From: Caprimulgus europaeus
Lineage: Eukaryota; Chordata; Aves; Caprimulgiformes; Caprimulgidae
NCBI GenBank assembly: GCA_907165065.1
Contig: OU015523.1
Location: forward strand, 16,925,834 to 16,989,833
Reading direction: 5' to 3'
Length of the DNA: 64,000 nt
Shown piece after piece: positions 12,590 through 23,690 of the stretch; position 1 is the first letter of the stretch; each line of letters starts with the position of its first letter. Under the pieces are notes generated by a model, which had not been told where the DNA came from, searched no databases, and saw only the letters and a list, made by a program, of their open reading frames with translations. A program made the translations under genes and the position numbers.

Positions 12590-13352
12590 ATTGTGTCCTG
12601 CACCTGGGTTGGGGTAACCCCAAGCACAAATACAGGCTGAACAGAGAATGGACCAAGAGCAGCCTTGAGGAGAAGGACTTGGGGGTACTGGTAGATGAGA
12701 AGCCCAGCGTGAGCCGGCAATGTGCGCTCACAGCCCAGAAGGCCAACCATGTCCAGGGCTGCATCCCCAGCAGCGTGGGCAGCAGGTCAAGGGAGGGGAA
12801 TCTGCCCCTCTACTTTGCTCTGGTGAGACCCCACCTGGAGTGCTGTGTCCAGCTCTGGGGTCCCCAACATCAGAAGGACATGGACCTACTGGAGCGAGTC
12901 CAGAGGAGGCCATGAGGATGATCCAAGGGCTGGAGCACCTCTGCTATGAGGACAGGCTGAGAGAGTTGGGGCTGTTCAGCCTGGAGAAGAGAAGGCTCCA
13001 GGGAGACCTTATAGCGGCCTTCCAGTACCTGAAGGGGCTACAGGAAGGCTGGGGAGGGACTTTTGACAAGGGCAGGGAGTGATAGAACAAGGGGTAATGG
13101 CTTTAAACTGGAAGAGGGGAGGTTCAGATGAGATATTAGGAAGAAATTCTTCCTTGTGAGGGTGGTGAGACACTGGCACAGGTTGCCCAGAGAAGCTGTG
13201 GCTGCCCCCTCCCTGGAAGTGTTCAAGGCCAGGTTGGATGAGGCTTTGAGCAACCTGGTCTAGTGGAAGGTGTCCCTGCTGATGGCAGGGGGGTTGGAAC
13301 TGGATGAGCTTTAAGGTCCCTTCCAACCCAAACCGTTCTGTGATTCTATGAT
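12590..13352 (+). mobile_element. CR1 LINE fragment, frameshifted ORF2 end plus 3' UTR
   Basis: This is a 5'-truncated CR1 copy of about 760 bp. It starts in the ORF2 region whose bird consensus reads GTCCTGCACCTGGGT...GGGGTAAC and includes a [13 protein letters not shown]-like stretch near 12670. It then shows the [20 protein letters not shown] segment and [19 protein letters not shown] in a different frame, so ORF2 is broken by at least one frameshift near 12910. The tail AACCGTTCTGTGATTCTATGAT ends at about 13352. It closely resembles the copy at 42478-43016 over the shared 3' half, including the GGAAGGCTGGGGAGGGAC block, so both belong to one relatively young subfamily. Confidence 0.92.
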
Positions 13353-15519
13353 CCCTCTGTCCCGTGACTGTTTCCGGCTGTGCGAGCACTCGGCATGAAA
13401 GAGCCCGTTGTTCTCCATGAAGGCTATAGTCTTGCCAGGTATATCATGCCCTCATTAAGGGAGGGCTGCTTACCTCCTCACTTGTGGTGGAGGTTGCAAC
13501 ATGCCTTTGGTTATGTCTCCATCCAACTGTTCAAAGCAGCCTGGGCTGGAGTTTGGACACGAGGAGCATGGGGGTACGCATTGTGCTCCTTCCTCACCAC
13601 TGGCTGAGGGCTGGGTGACCTGCACAACCCCTGCACCAGGCTTCTGCCCTGAAACACAGTCATCTGAAAAAATGTAATTGGAAGGCACAGGGAGTCAAAT
13701 GGTTGGTTAAGGGAAAGAAAATAGTGAGGTGGGGTTTTTTTGGTTTTGGGTTGGTTTTGGTTTTTAGCCTTCCCCTGCAGGCAGTGAAGATGCCACCTCT
13801 TGCTGCTGTACCTAAGGGCACTCGCAGCTGCAGGCATTCTGGCATCCCTCTCTTGACCTTTAGCCTGGCAATACTGATTTTTTTAATTTTTTTTTTTAAA
13901 TCAAATTACCTGCTAGTCCTATGTGAGGAAAAGACAGAAATAAGCTGAAAATCCAAGCTGCCCTCCAGCTGATATGTCCAGTGGGAACAGGAGCCTGGGA
14001 CAGGGCTCCTCGAGCCAGTGGCAGTGGAGCCTGGCATCACTGTGAAGCTCTCTGTGTGGCTTTGCTGCTTTTACTGAATCCCCATGAGAACCAGGAATGT
14101 TGCAGGCATGGGGGAATGGACCAACCACACTTACATTAGTGTCTCAGGCAAAGGAAAAAGGTCAAACCCTGCTGCCCTCCATGCCCATGGGCTTAGCAGG
14201 CTGGTCTGCAGGTGGGCATCCCTGTGAAGAGGACGGGATGTAGCAGCCAAGGAGGCAGATGTGCATCTAGAGGATGTTGGCTGCTCCCGGGTGAGCTGGC
14301 CCCAGCTGTGGGGACAAGGGATGCCTGGAAAGCCATGCAGGGAGCAGAGTGCCCAGCACATACCCCTGGGTCTGAGCAGTGCCCAGCACATACCGCTGGG
14401 TCTGAGCAGTGCCCAGCAGCACGGCTCTCTGCCAGGCATCGCAGCCACTCTCACCAGCTCTCCTGCCTGCCCGTGTGCGGCCGTGTTTGTGACTTCTACT
14501 GCAGTAGTTTTCCATTGAGGAATGTGCGTGAGGCTGGGTATTTTCCAGAAAGTGAGACAGAAAGGTTGACATCTTCCAGGACCCCCTTAGTCATCAGCTG
14601 ATAGAGCTGACTCATTTTTTATCTTATTTTGAGGGCTGTGCCTGCCTCTATGTCTCCTCCTCTCTCCCCATCCCTGTGTCTCACCCCAGCACAGCGGCTG
14701 CCTTACCTCCCTGCACACGCAAGCGCTGCTCACGCAGGCGGTGAGAGCCAGCCTGCTCCAGGGTTTCTTACCTGGCCTCTCTGCATCCTCTAGTTCAACT
14801 CACCAGGGTCTTCTCCAAGCTGCCGACAGCTGCCATAGCTCCCCTGCCCTTTGCTAGTGCTTTCAGATGCTTAATCCCTCCACAGCTCTGCTGCAGCATC
14901 CTTCCTCCTCATCCTCCCCCCTTGCCCCACCACACAAGGCAAGGAAGACCCCACTGAGGGTGACAATGCAGCTGGTGTATGTTGTGTTGGCCAGAATCAC
15001 TGTATTGGGGACAAAGTATTAGCCAAGGCTCTGCAGAGGTCCTTGCAAGCTAGGTCATGCAGTCCTGGCTGCCCTTTCTCCAAGAGGGAGGGAAGCAGTA
15101 TTACTCCTATTTGAAATGGTCTTAATTGCTCATTTTGAATCTTTTGGAAATTAGAATCTTTTTGCTTTGTGTCTGCCTTTTCCAACCCCCTGCAGCCCAC
15201 TCCATTCTAGTGTGCACCTGTGCCCCCATCCCCGACCCCCACTAGCCCAGAGAGGTGGCAGCCTCGGGACACCTTCACCCTTTCTTGTCTCCGACAGTGA
15301 GTGAGAGCTGCAGCGTTTTTCCAGCTGCTTCATGCTCCATGGGCACTCAGTCATTATCTTAATGAGCAGATTTATCTCGGGATCTTTTCCATGGGCAGCA
15401 AGAAGGCAGGCTGTTCCCTAGGCCTTTTCCAATAGCCCTTTTGCTTCCCTTTGCATTCCCCCTCCATCTCCACTCTCGGCCAGTGCGATTCCAGCTGACT
15501 TCAGTGTACCTGGCTTGGA
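13353..15519. other. Unique intergenic DNA
   Basis: No gene was recognised. The stretch contains the 30-bp tandem repeat listed separately at 14348-14418 and T-rich tracts near 13734-13765 and 13879-13899. Open frames of up to about 129 codons overlap on both strands. Confidence 0.55.
14348..14418 (+). repeat. 30-bp tandem repeat, about 2.4 copies
   Basis: The unit AGTGCCCAGCACATACCSCT followed by GGGTCTGAGC is repeated twice in full (14348-14377 and 14378-14407) with one base difference, and a third partial copy begins at 14408. The unit length is a multiple of three, so frames through it stay open and show repeated peptides. That explains the overlapping open frames here without any need for a gene. 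Confidence 0.9.
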
Positions 15520-15882
15520 TCATAGAATCACAGAATGGTTTGGGTTGGAAAGAACCTTTAAAGGTCAGCTAGTGCTACCCCCTTGCAGTGAGCAGGGACA
15601 TCTTCAACTAGATCAGGTTGCTCAGAGCCCTGTCTAGCCTGACCTTGAATATTTCCAGGGATGGGGCCTCGACCACCTCTCTGGGCAACCTGGGCCAGGG
15701 TTTCACCACCCTCATTGTAAAAAATGTCTTCATTCTCTCTAGTCTAAATCTCCCCTCTTTTAGTTTAAAACCATCCCCCCTTGTCCTATCACTACAGGCC
15801 TTGCTAAAAGTCTGTCCCCATCTTTCTCATAGACCACTTTCAAGTATTGAAAGGCTGCAATAAGGTCTCTCTGGAGCCTTAG
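15520..15882 (-). mobile_element. CR1 LINE 3' fragment (minus strand)
   Basis: The plus strand starts with the reverse complement of the CR1 3' tail (CATAGAATCACAGAATGGTT), followed by TGGGTTGGAAAGAACCTTTA and the CTGCAGTGAGCAGGGACATC-type segment. It runs back to an AATAAGGTCTCTCTGGAG junction at about 15882. Only about 360 bp of the 3' UTR and the very end of ORF2 remain. It shares subfamily features with the copies at 23312, 25779 and 27868. An 81-codon plus-strand frame (15618-15863) is antisense to the LINE and recurs in the related copies; it is not a gene. Confidence 0.92.
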
Positions 15883-16070
15883 ACCCAGATGCATGTGTCT
15901 GTCCTGTTTATAACCATAAAAAGAGCCAGCGGAGGGGGAGGTACAAATGCAAGCAGAGATGCAGGCAGGCACTGGGAAGTGGGCATGGGGAGAGGCACAC
16001 TGGCATAACCAAGCAGGAAAATACAGATGTGTGCAGATGTGCATGCAGCCATGAGGCAATTTGAGTGATC
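15883..16070. repeat. Degenerate purine-rich repeat tract, left part
   Basis: This is a low-complexity stretch rich in GCAGGCA, GCAGATG and RTGGGGAG-like words, with no precise unit. A similar stretch continues on the other side of the CR1 copy (16684-16860), which suggests one degenerate minisatellite-like tract interrupted by that insertion. The period is too blurred to state. Confidence 0.4.
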
Positions 16071-16682
16071 TCAGCATCCTGGCCTGTATCCAGCATCCTG
16101 GCTTGTATCAGGAATAGTGTGGCCAGCAGGAGCAGGGAAGTGATTGTGCCCCTGTACTCTGCAATGGTGAGGCTGCACCTTGAGTGCTGTGTTCAGTTTT
16201 GGGCCCCTCACTATAAGAAGGACATTGAATTGATAGAGCATGTCCAGAGAAGGACAACAAAGCTGGGGAAGGGGCTGGAGCACAAGTCTGATGAGGAGCG
16301 GCTGAGAGGACTGGGGTTGTTTAGTCTGGAGCAGAGGAGGCTGAGGGGAGACCTTGCTCTCTACAACTACCTGAAAGGGGAGTGCAGTGAGGTGGGTGTT
16401 GGTCTCTTCTCCCAAATAACAAGTGATACAACAAGAGGGAACAGCCTTATATTGCAACAGGAGAGGTTTAGGTTGGATATTAGGAAAAAATTCTTCACTG
16501 AAAGGGTTGTCAAGCATTGGAACAGGCAGCCCAGGGAAGTGGTGGAGTCACCATCCCTAGAGGGAGATGTAGATGTGGTACTTGTGGACGTGCTTTAGTG
16601 CTGAACTTGGCAGTGCTAGGCTTACGGATGAACTAGATGATCGTAGTGGTCTTTTCCAACCAAACTATTCTATGATTCTATG
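16071..16682 (+). mobile_element. CR1 LINE fragment with open ORF2 C-terminus and 3' tail
   Basis: This is a 5'-truncated CR1 copy of about 612 bp. The frame at 16065-16598 is open for 177 codons and carries the ORF2 C-terminal landmarks [40 protein letters not shown] and [15 protein letters not shown]. It continues to [15 protein letters not shown], and the 3' tail CTATTCTATGATTCTATGA ends at about 16682. The truncation point carries a 19-bp tandem duplication, CAGCATCCTGGCCTGTATC, at 16072-16090 and again at 16091-16109 with one mismatch. The reverse-transcriptase core is missing, so the copy is dead on arrival. Confidence 0.93.
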
Positions 16683-16860
16683 ACTATGAAGAGCAAGACA
16701 TGCACTGGGGCTAAAGGAGACATGCAAACGTGGGTGCACGTGCAGGCAGGTGAGAGGACATCTGCAAATGCCTACGAAGAGATAGGTAGACAGAGCCAGG
16801 CAAAGAAATACCAGGCAGGTAAAGAGGGACACGGACAGGAAGATTAGCAGAGGCACGTGG
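16683..16860. repeat. Degenerate repeat tract, right part
   Basis: This is imperfectly repetitive DNA built from GCAGGCAGGTGAGAG, GACATGCAAA and GCCAGGCAAAG-like words. On the minus strand it gives a hydrophobic, cysteine-rich frame of the same flavour as the tract at 15883-16070. It looks like the displaced second half of that tract. Confidence 0.35.
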
Positions 16861-19800
16861 CAAGGGAAGCGTCAGGAGCGTGTGCCACGGGCCCTTTTCC
16901 CAAGGGAAGGGGCGAGCGACCAGACAAGTCTGGCCTCCTCCCTCCTCGCTGGCTGGATCCAGGCTGTAGACAGCAGCTGCTTTCTGCGCCGGGACCCACC
17001 CGGAGCAGGCGCTCTCATTTACAGACAGTTTCCTGCCCTTGGCTGCCTTACAAAACCTGGCTGCAAAAGCTACGGTGAAAGAAGGGTTTTTTTGAACATT
17101 GAATGCTGACCTGCACATGCCCAAACCTGATGGTGTAGAAATGCGGGCTCGTTAGTGTCTCCTTGCTTAATGAGGAGAGAAAGTAAAATCCTTACTAGGT
17201 CGGGTGAATTTGAGGCTGTCTCCTGGCTGGAGTAGTTGCTTGGCAGATCTAGCTTCTTGCTATAGATTTGACCTGACTAATCCTTTTCTTCTTGGCCCCT
17301 CGATCTCTCTAACCCGTCACCCCTCCCTCCCCCAAGAAAGAGAAGGATAAAGTCCCAGTCTCCAATAAGAAGGTTTATGGAGCCTCCTCGTAACAGGAGC
17401 TCCAGACCCAGTGAGAGCTGCCAACAGGGATGCCCAGAGGTGCCCTGCCCAGAGCTCACCTCACACACCACCTCCTCTTGCTGCTCTTGCTCAGCATATG
17501 GGAAACCAAATCCCCATCGCTCGCTCTGAGCCACCAGAGTCTGCTCATGGTCACTTCCTGGAGACACTGGCTTTATTCCTTGGACCAGTGGATGGCTTTT
17601 GGCACGGGAGCCAAATAAGTGCATGGAAACATCCTCCCTGCAAGCTGCAGTGACATCCTGCTATTGTTGGCACCCCTTGGCAGGTTTGTTCAGCTGCTTT
17701 GTACCAGTTGACATCTCCAGGCTTTCATCAGTGTGTCGGTATCACCATAACGCACATGGGCTTCCTGACCTAGTGCCCAAGGAAAGCCCTCTTCTCCTGT
17801 TTACCGTCAGGATGCGAAAGTAAAGGAAGTTGAAATGCTACTCAGGAATCCACTCCGGGCTTTAATCACTACTGTCACTGCTAGAAGACGTGGGGAATGT
17901 TGAAAAATAATCACCGTGCTGTGTAATAGGATGCAGATGTTCAGGTTGTGATCTATCCAGACACTGTGACCTCCTGGCTACTGGAAGACAAGCCCTAATC
18001 AAAACTCTGGAGCTGAAAAAAATTGTTCCTACAAGCCTCCAAGAAATCAGGAAGAGCTTTGTGTATGATTAGTAGATGCACAGTGGCTCTGGCCAGGACT
18101 TTGGTTAGGGCAGGACAGATCTCCCTGTTGACAGCACAGGAGAGCCATGGTGGACTCTTCTTGTGGCATCACTGCCTGGGGGGACAGGAGTGAATGGCTC
18201 CCCAGTGCTGGGTGGGGTTCACCTCCGATCCCAGCCATAAACACACACTGATGCTATTTAGGGAATGCGAGGGAATCTGCTCGTGTGCTGCTGGGTTGTC
18301 CCTAGTCACAATGGAAGGGGTGAAGGTGACATATTTCTCCCTCATGCCACCCATCTCAGGGCACAGCATAGGGCAGCTCCCATCAACCACAGCTGGAGCT
18401 GGTTTGGAAAGGCCCCTGGCAAGGCAAGAAAATTAAAATTACGAGTGTTTTGTGAGCTGTAGGGTATTAAGGTGCACACACACACACGTGCGTATGCACA
18501 CATAAGCGTACGCCCACACCTCCCCATAGATGGGAGAGGGCTCCTTTCCGTGTGTGCCGGCTGTGTTCAGCCTGTGCTGCTCTTTCCCACGCTGGAGCTG
18601 GCTGTTTGGAAGTCACGAGGGTGGTCTTGGGAAGAACAGAAGGGGAAACTGCCTTCTCCTACAGACTGTTGCGTTGCAGTGATGCCATGCCCTGGGAGGT
18701 ACCAGAAGTTGTGCAGACCTCCTTCAGCTGCCCCAGCGACCCTTCCCGCAGCTGTGAGAGAGCTGGGGCAGGGAGAGGAGGTTGAGATAGCACCTCTACG
18801 GCCGGTTGTGCTGTCTTACCTGTCCTCTTTCTCCCCTCTCCTCCAGCCATCAGCACTCTTTGTGACATCTGTGCTGGATGTCCAGGCTGGGACTGCTGAG
18901 CTGCAGTGGGCAGGGAGGGCAGTGCTGCTTCTGAGGAGGAAGAGGAGACAGAGAGATGGGGGATCAGGATTCCCTTCTGCATCTTCCCACGGTACCCAAG
19001 CCTCGCTGAAGCTCCTGGTAATGTCTGATGCACTGGCCAAAAATACCAGCCAAGGAGCACAGACACTCTCCCCTCCCTGCACACATCATCAGTGCAGACA
19101 GCTATAGCAAAGCCAAAAATAGCAAGGTTAGATAAATACAGAGAAAAGAGTTTACAAATTTCCAAGAGGGTGACAAACAGTAGTGATCGCTAAGGAGGGG
19201 AGCTTTTTTGTTGTTTTTGTTTAACCAGAAGGCTTTTTCTTTCTGCAGATTCCTTCCCCACACAGAATAAAAGATAATTTACTTTTAAAGCAAAGCGACC
19301 TGAAACTTGAAGACTGTTTGAATGACTGAAAGTGATGCTGGGGGCTGCACTGCAGCAGAGAGAAAATCTGTGGCAAATAGATACCTGCAAGACAGAGAAT
19401 AACCAGAGCCTCACATTTTCTTTTTCACAGCTCTATCATATTTTCCCCTGCTGAAAGCCTGAGTGAGTAGCTATTTTGGAAGCTTATAGGAAAAGAAATA
19501 CATGATGTAACTGGAGCAGGGAACCAATATGCCTGCTTTTTCTCCCAGCTCTGCTGAAAGCTTCCTGTATGAGTTGGGTAAATCACCTTGCTTTGACATA
19601 CCTGCATGGATGCAGATCATGGTACCAGCTTCACTGGGGTCAGTGAGGCATGTTTATCTGCTGTTTAAAGTCAGCAGCACCTGGAAAACCTCCTAACCCT
19701 GCAAAGACACTATATTTACATCAGTATTTTGGGTTAGATCTGATCCTTGTGCCATACTTGATAAGGATGAGGGAAAGGCAAGGCTGTATGTTGCCTGCTG

Positions 19801-22800
19801 GGGATGCACCAGCCTCGGCCAGTGCTCCCAGAAGGCACAGGGGTGCAGCTGAGGTTGGGGCAAGGGGCTGGACCCCATCCTTATTTTACTGACAAATAGG
19901 CACTGGGTGCTTGCAAACACCCCAGCAGAGAAGCCAAAACTCCTTCCAGAGCTCCTGTGCTTTTGGTGGTGGGGACACTGGGATGGCCAGCTGCTGCACT
20001 GTGTATGGGGCAGCCCTGGAGACGCTCGGCTTTCAAACCAGACCGGGTGCACTGGGTGTACCGGAGACCCTGCCGGTGCCCCTTTCTGAAAGGAGCATTG
20101 TTATTCCACGGAAATGACCTTTGGAGTTCAAATATCTTTATTTAAAATGAAACAAAACCAACCATAACCGCTCTTTAAGCAAAAACAAATTTGCTGTTAT
20201 TGCTGCATGGCTCTAAATAGGCTGCAGGAATCTTCCAAGCTTCTGTCTCTGACAGGTCTGTCAATACATGGTGCTGCCTTAACTCATCACTACTGCTGCT
20301 CCCACCCAGGTGAGAATGGCCAGGAAACCGGCAGGTCTCCTCCCACAACTCCTATTGAATTTCCCCACAGAAAAAAAGATCTTAAAATGACCAGAAAAGG
20401 AGGAAAGCAGTTGTGTTGGGTTAAAACTGTTGAACAGGAAGCAAAAACCACTGCAAGTCTGAAGTATATTATTTTATACTTTAAAAAAAAAAAAAACACT
20501 GTTGTCTCACTAGGGCTCTCCTCTTTCTTTCTTCCTGCCAGGAATTGCTGGCTTTTTTCAAGTATCTCCCTTTGCTGTCAGTCCAGTAGAAGGTTACAGG
20601 AGCTCTGCTTCATCTGCCTCTTGGCTGGGTGGTGAAAATGAACTGTAAAAAGCAAATTTGGAAATCAGTTGCTCTGGCTGCGCTGCTTCTTCACTTTCTT
20701 TTTAGAGCATCTAACTCTTTGTTTGGACTTTTATGTCCAGAGAGAGCAAAGCCAAGCTTTGTAGTAGCAAAAAAAGGTGTGTGCTCCTATTCCTTCTCTG
20801 TCTCCCTCCTCTTTTACAACCCCAGCCAAACACAGCTCGTGTTAAAAGTTTGTGACCCTTGTGTGGTATTTTTCTGAGCCTTTCCAAGCCAAATCCAAGA
20901 GACTTTGTTTCCAAACAAACTTGAATTTTCCATTGAGGGCTGGATAATCACAGTGCAGAGGAGGACACTAAAACCAGCACTTGTGTTCTGGAGTTGGGTA
21001 TGTCTGTAGCATCCCTCATCTGGGAAAATCCCAAAAGCTTGATGAAGGCCACAGTGCTGGCTTAGAGAGGCAGAATGGTCAAGCAACCTGCTTGCCTTGA
21101 GGATGTTGGTGTTTGAGAGGCTATTTTAGGAGGCAGGAGGGGGCTGCCCAGGGCAGCCAGGAGAAGAGGTTGCCTGGGGAGGGGGCTCTGGCACAGCCAT
21201 CCAGCCACAACAGCACGCACAAAGTACCACCAGACACCTCATCCCAGCACTGGAGAGCAAAGCCCCCTGCACCTTGGAGGAACTCTCTGCAGGTCCCACC
21301 AGCACCTGCCCCCCGGAGCTTTTGGCCCTTTGGGGTGTGAGTTGGAGGGGGCATGTGCAAAGGGGCACAGAGCAGGCAGCACGTTTCTGCACCAGCCCCT
21401 GTGCCAGCCTACATCTGCGGCAGAAGGAGACTTCCAGCCCAGGCAGACACGCTGTCTCCTCTCTCTAATTGCAGCCTTGCACGGGGCTCGTGTGTCCCAG
21501 AGCGGGAGCTGGCTCCTTTCCCTCCATCGCATTGTCTCTTCCCACAGCCCGGCTCCCGTGGGGCTCACAGCTTTTCCTCTCCGGCTCCCAGCCCAGCTCT
21601 GCCTCGCCAGCTCTGTCTCGCTCCTCACATCTCAGCATCCTCTCCCTCTCCTTCTCCCTCTTCTCTTCCTTCAGCTTTTTCTATTTTTTAGTTCCCACCT
21701 TGGTGTCCTCCCTTACACTATCTTTTGCACAAAAGTCCAAAAAGCGGTGAGGCTATGTTGGGGAGACACAAAGGTGGGCTGCTCACTCTGGAGGCCTGCC
21801 TCCACACCCGTTACCTTGTCATCTGTGCTGCTGGGCCATGGAGGTTCCAACCATGTTTGCCTGGCAGGGATAAGAGGCCCTGGATCCCAGCCGGACAATA
21901 GTGGCACTGTGCTGGAGAAAGCATCTCTGTCCAGCTGCCACCACAGTCCGCATCCGCAGAGCACATGGGAGGGGAAGGGAAGGGTGTCCCTCCGCTCCCC
22001 CATGCCCTGCTTGCTGGGCAAAATCAGGGAGAAGATGGAGGGATCAATGCCCAAGACCGGTGTCACCTCGCTCCCCTATGCACTGCAAAGGCTGGTGCTG
22101 CTTTGCAGGGACTAGGGTGGCTCTGCGTTCGCCAGGTGCTGCCTCGATTGGAGCTGGGACCTTCCAGGCTCCCCAGGGAAACTTGGGCAGGTCCCTTGGG
22201 CCATATTGGTGCTTTGTGATCCCTGTGAGGCACTGAGGCTGCCTGGGCCAGTGGTACAGCTGGGTCCCTGCAGCTGAGGTACAGGCAGGAAGCCACACCG
22301 GCATGCCCCAGCCCTGGACCAGCACTGTGCACAGGGCCATGAGATGCACCAGCTTGGGGGTCTCTGCAGCAGCCCCAGGCTGCGTGGGGTGGGGAGACCT
22401 ACAAACTCTCCCTGTGTCCTTTGCCTGGGTGGCAGTGGAGGGGTCAGCAGCACGGCTCCACTTCATGGGGGCATCGGACAGACCTTCTCCAGATTCCAGC
22501 TTAGCATCTGGCATCACTGCTGGGCTGGTACAAAAGGTGGTTTTCTCAGCCCTCTCCTCATCCATCAGCACCTCACAAAGCAACAAGTTAACATAAAGGG
22601 AGTAATTGCAGCATCAAAATAATATTGCTGCCACTTGCAAAGCTGTGGCTGGGCTGAATGCTTTACTCCACAGCCTTGCAGCAGCCCTGGGAGGGACAGG
22701 AATCGAGAGCAATGAGGGGGCTTGCCCACATGTGGACATTCCCCGCTGTGTGCCTCACCTAGAGAAAGAAAAGGCAGTTCTTTCCAGACTTGCTGGTGCA

Positions 22801-23311
22801 TTGCCTGCCGTCATCAAGGGGGAAGAAATCACAATTTGCTTCTTTCTGAGCTATTCCTAAAGTGGAGTTTGTGCTGAGGCAAAGGCAACCTTGAAAAGAG
22901 ACTTTCCCATCAGAGCTATAAACCCCATTTCGAGCCTGACTTGAAAAATACTCAAATTTCTTTTCCTTCCTCTAAGGTTTCCACAGTAAGAATAATTTGC
23001 AGAGCTTGTTGCTACACAGCTCGGGGCTTTAACATGGTATGGGAGTTTTAGCCTTGCAAGGGCTGGTGCCACACTTCGTTAAGCTGGGGTCCTTCCTAAG
23101 CACTGGTCCTCTTGCTCTGGCTTGGCCAGGGAAGCAGTGGGTTGGTTTGATGGCATCTGGAGGAAGAGATGCTGCTTGGTTCTGTAGGGCAGCTGGAGAT
23201 CCTGCAGATGGCTGACCTGTAGGTGCAGGTTTATTATCTCCGGCTTGCTCTCGAGTATCGCCATGTGCCCACTGGTTTGGTGCGTGATGGTGGTGGTCTG
23301 ATGATGGATGA
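16861..23311. other. Long unique intergenic stretch
   Basis: No exon, RNA gene or interspersed repeat was recognised in about 6.4 kb. GC-rich patches near 18.5-19.1 and 21.1-22.5 kb hold overlapping open frames on both strands (up to 211 and 261 codons). Their composition is low-complexity and no family is recognisable. A short CA run lies at about 18475-18487, and an A-rich run of 14 A at about 20482-20495. Confidence 0.5.
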
Positions 23312-23690
23312 ATGAGGAGGACCACAAAAATGATCAGAGGGATGGAACACCTCTCCTATAAAGAAAGATGAGGACAGACTTTTTAGCAGAGCCTATAGCA
23401 ATAGGACCAGGGGTGATGGTTTTAAACTAAAAGAAGGGAAATTTAGGTTAGATGTAAGGAAGAAATTTTTTCCAATCAGGGTGGTGAAACCCTGGCCCAG
23501 GTTGCCCAGAGAGGTGGTAGAAGCCCCATCCCTGAAAACATTCAAGGTCAGGTTGGACAGGGCTCTGAGCAACCTTGCAGTTGAAGATGTCCCTGCTCTA
23601 GTTGAAGATGTCCCTGCTCACTGCAGGGGGGTTTCACTAGATGACCTTTAAGGGTATCCAAACTATTCTATGATGCTGTGATTCTACGAA
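23312..23690 (+). mobile_element. CR1 LINE fragment with internal deletion and duplication
   Basis: This is a CR1 3' fragment of the subfamily seen at 27868-28351. It begins GGACCACAAAAATGATCAGA, the ORF2 end, but jumps at about 23354-23362 from CTCCTAT directly to AAGAAAGATGAGGACAGACT. Roughly 110 bp that are present in the 27868 copy are missing. The rest follows the consensus through GGTGATGGTTTTAAACTAAA, AGAGAGGTGGTAGAAGCCCC and a tail CTATTCTATGATGCTGTGAT. A 21-bp segment with core AGTTGAAGATGTCCCTGCTC is tandemly duplicated at 23578-23619. The coding frame is destroyed. Confidence 0.9.

Noticed and set aside
15618-15863. 81-codon frame that recurs at 25870-26115 (plus) and 28009-28254 (minus)
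   Set aside because: It is antisense to the CR1 3' region in all three places. Its recurrence comes from copies of one transposon and does not indicate a gene family.
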